From an uncultured Spirochaetales bacterium (GTDB lineage Bacteria > UBP6 > UBA1177), in assembly GCA_902780365.1 (NCBI GenBank), contig CACZFE010000089.1, positions 2,482 to 10,004 on the forward strand: a stretch of DNA of 7,523 nt, read 5' to 3'. The notes under the pieces are model-generated. The model ran no database searches, was not told the origin of the DNA, and was given only the letters and a program-made list of their open reading frames with translations. Position 1 is the first letter of the stretch. Each line of letters starts with the position of its first letter. Both the position numbers and the translations under genes were made by a program. Positions 6,933 to 7,523 of the stretch are shown here, in pieces.

Positions 6933-7446
6933 AACTTGAGAAGTGTCCTGCGTTCATCATAATCGGGTCTCCTGCCATGATGGGATCGCCTGCCATGATG
7001 GGATCTCCCGCCATGATCGGGTCGCCTGCCATGATCGGATCACCACCCATGATCGGATCGCCTCCTGCTTCACGGTGCGACCACTTCGTTCCTGCGAGGA
7101 ATGCCGGAACCACAGCCATGTTCTCAGGAACAGTCGTATATTCGGAGTCAATTGTGAGAGTGATCGTTACATTTTTGTTGAAGACAAGTCCTGAAGGTTC
7201 GAAAGTTACGACTTTGGAAACGAGTTTTCCTTCATCGGGAACCCTGACACCGTCATCCATCAGAAAACCGTGGACATTACAAATATTGGTCAGTCCAGCC
7301 ATGACACCTGTTCCGTCGGGGTTTCTCAGACCTCTTTTTACGCCATATGTAAGATAGTCGTCGTTGTTGAATCCGTTGTGTTGACGGTATTCATCACAAA
7401 GCTCCGAAAGCTTATCGTTGTAAAATATCTCTTTTGCAGACGTCAT
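6913..7446 (-). CDS. Chimeric ORF: citrate synthase N-terminus joined to a surface-protein fragment with GDPIM repeats
   Basis: The ORF has 177 codons. ATG 7446 is preceded by GAGG (7457-7454) at 7-nt spacing and an in-frame TGA (7458-7456), so the start is sound. Residues 1-75 match the N-terminal pattern of citrate synthases: GVKRGLRNPDGTGVMAGLTN (35-54), then NVHGF (57-61) and VPDEGKL (69-75). The catalytic body, which should begin with a YRG-type segment and run another 300-400 residues, is absent. From about residue 77 the sequence becomes VVTFEPSGLVFNKNVTITLT (79-98), a beta-strand pattern like ZU5-type surface modules. Six GDPIM-containing hexapeptides follow (128-163), then NAGHFSSYALRRY and a TGA. 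HFSSYA-type endings are common where such surface modules close. A product could be made, but it cannot be an active citrate synthase, and without a signal peptide it would not be exported. It is best read as a rearranged remnant or an assembly chimera. Confidence 0.6.
   Translation of the reverse strand: MTSAKEIFYNDKLSELCDEYRQHNGFNNDDYLTYGVKRGLRNPDGTGVMAGLTNICNVHGFLMDDGVRVPDEGKLVSKVVTFEPSGLVFNKNVTITLTIDSEYTTVPENMAVVPAFLAGTKWSHREAGGDPIMGGDPIMAGDPIMAGDPIMAGDPIMAGDPIMMNAGHFSSYALRRY
6958..7065 (-). repeat. Six 18-bp tandem repeats encoding [A/G]GDPIM
   Basis: Six consecutive 18-bp units encode GGDPIM, GGDPIM and four AGDPIM (residues 128-163 of the chimeric ORF). Units differ mainly at synonymous positions (GATC/GATT, GGA/GGC/GGT-type changes), so the array is not a very recent perfect expansion. 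Length changes by whole units would keep the frame. The function of the peptide repeat is unknown to me. Confidence 0.9.
7220..7446 (-). pseudogene. gltA: 5' fragment of a citrate synthase gene
   Basis: This is the citrate synthase part of the chimeric ORF. It retains its ribosome binding site, start codon and about the first 75 codons. Recognition rests on VKRGLRNPDGTGV followed by GLTNI, VHGF and VPDEGKL, a conserved string of the citrate/methylcitrate synthase N-terminus in many anaerobes and deltaproteobacteria. Citrate synthase condenses oxaloacetate and acetyl-CoA, but all active-site histidines and the catalytic aspartate lie in the missing part. The junction falls near 7215-7225; its exact base cannot be set without a homologue from the same species. 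Confidence 0.7.
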
Positions 7447-7478
7447 TATAATCCCTCATTCCTTTTGTTTTACTGCTG

Positions 7479-7523
7479 TTACAATAACGAAATAATCACC
7501 TCGTCACCGTCATATAATAAGGT
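7479..7523 (-). CDS. Possible C-terminal tail of an unknown gene at the window edge
   Basis: One frame is open from the right edge to TAA (7481-7479) and reads TLLYDGDEVIISLL. It would end 32 bp before the citrate synthase start on the same strand, a normal operon spacing. Fourteen codons are too few to assign a family. The AT-rich bases near the edge could equally be promoter DNA. Confidence 0.25.
   Translation of the reverse strand, partial: TLLYDGDEVIISLL

Noticed and set aside
6958..7065. CRISPR-like array
   Set aside because: The units are contiguous 18-bp coding repeats with no unique spacers.
6943..7357. Plus-strand ORFs with repeated MIGSPAM or CHDRI-type units
   Set aside because: They are antisense readings of the GDPIM repeat array; the minus strand has the good ribosome binding site and recognisable families.

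Overview
The window looks like a fragment of a Gram-negative bacterial genome with a nearly balanced, slightly AT-leaning composition. The protein families recall deltaproteobacterial or Myxococcota-like uncultured lineages: a sigma-region-4-only DNA-binding protein, Asp-Thr repeat linkers, and secreted-type proteins with paired DUF1566 (Lcl) domains. That placement is an inference from family flavour, not from a marker gene.

Left half, plus strand (1-4349): the 3' end of a sigma-70 region 4-like protein is followed after 23 bp by a large GT-C type membrane glycosyltransferase-like protein with a soluble C-terminal part. After a 79-bp gap holding a candidate extended -10 promoter and a small perfect inverted repeat comes a complete AMP-forming acyl-CoA synthetase with all core motifs.

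Right half, minus strand (4357-7523): the MFS/POT-like transporter gene converges on the acyl-CoA synthetase gene with only 7 bp between stop codons. In the minus direction the order is: a possible 14-codon tail of an unknown gene at the edge, a 177-codon ORF, a 331-codon DUF1566 ORF overlapping it by 20 bp in another frame, then the transporter, starting at GTG 14 bp after the DUF1566 stop with a strong Shine-Dalgarno in the gap.

The notable part is 6879-7446. The 177-codon ORF is a chimera. Its first ~75 residues are the N-terminus of a citrate synthase, complete with ribosome binding site. It switches in frame, without the citrate synthase catalytic body, to a fragment resembling the end of a ZU5-like surface module, followed by six GDPIM hexapeptide repeats. 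It then stops inside the hexanucleotide repeat that encodes the Asp-Thr linker of the DUF1566 protein. The DUF1566 ORF has neither a signal peptide nor a well-placed ribosome binding site. The region reads as rearranged gene debris, or as an assembly mis-join near the window end, around what was probably one surface protein. No mobile element, CRISPR array or RNA gene was seen.
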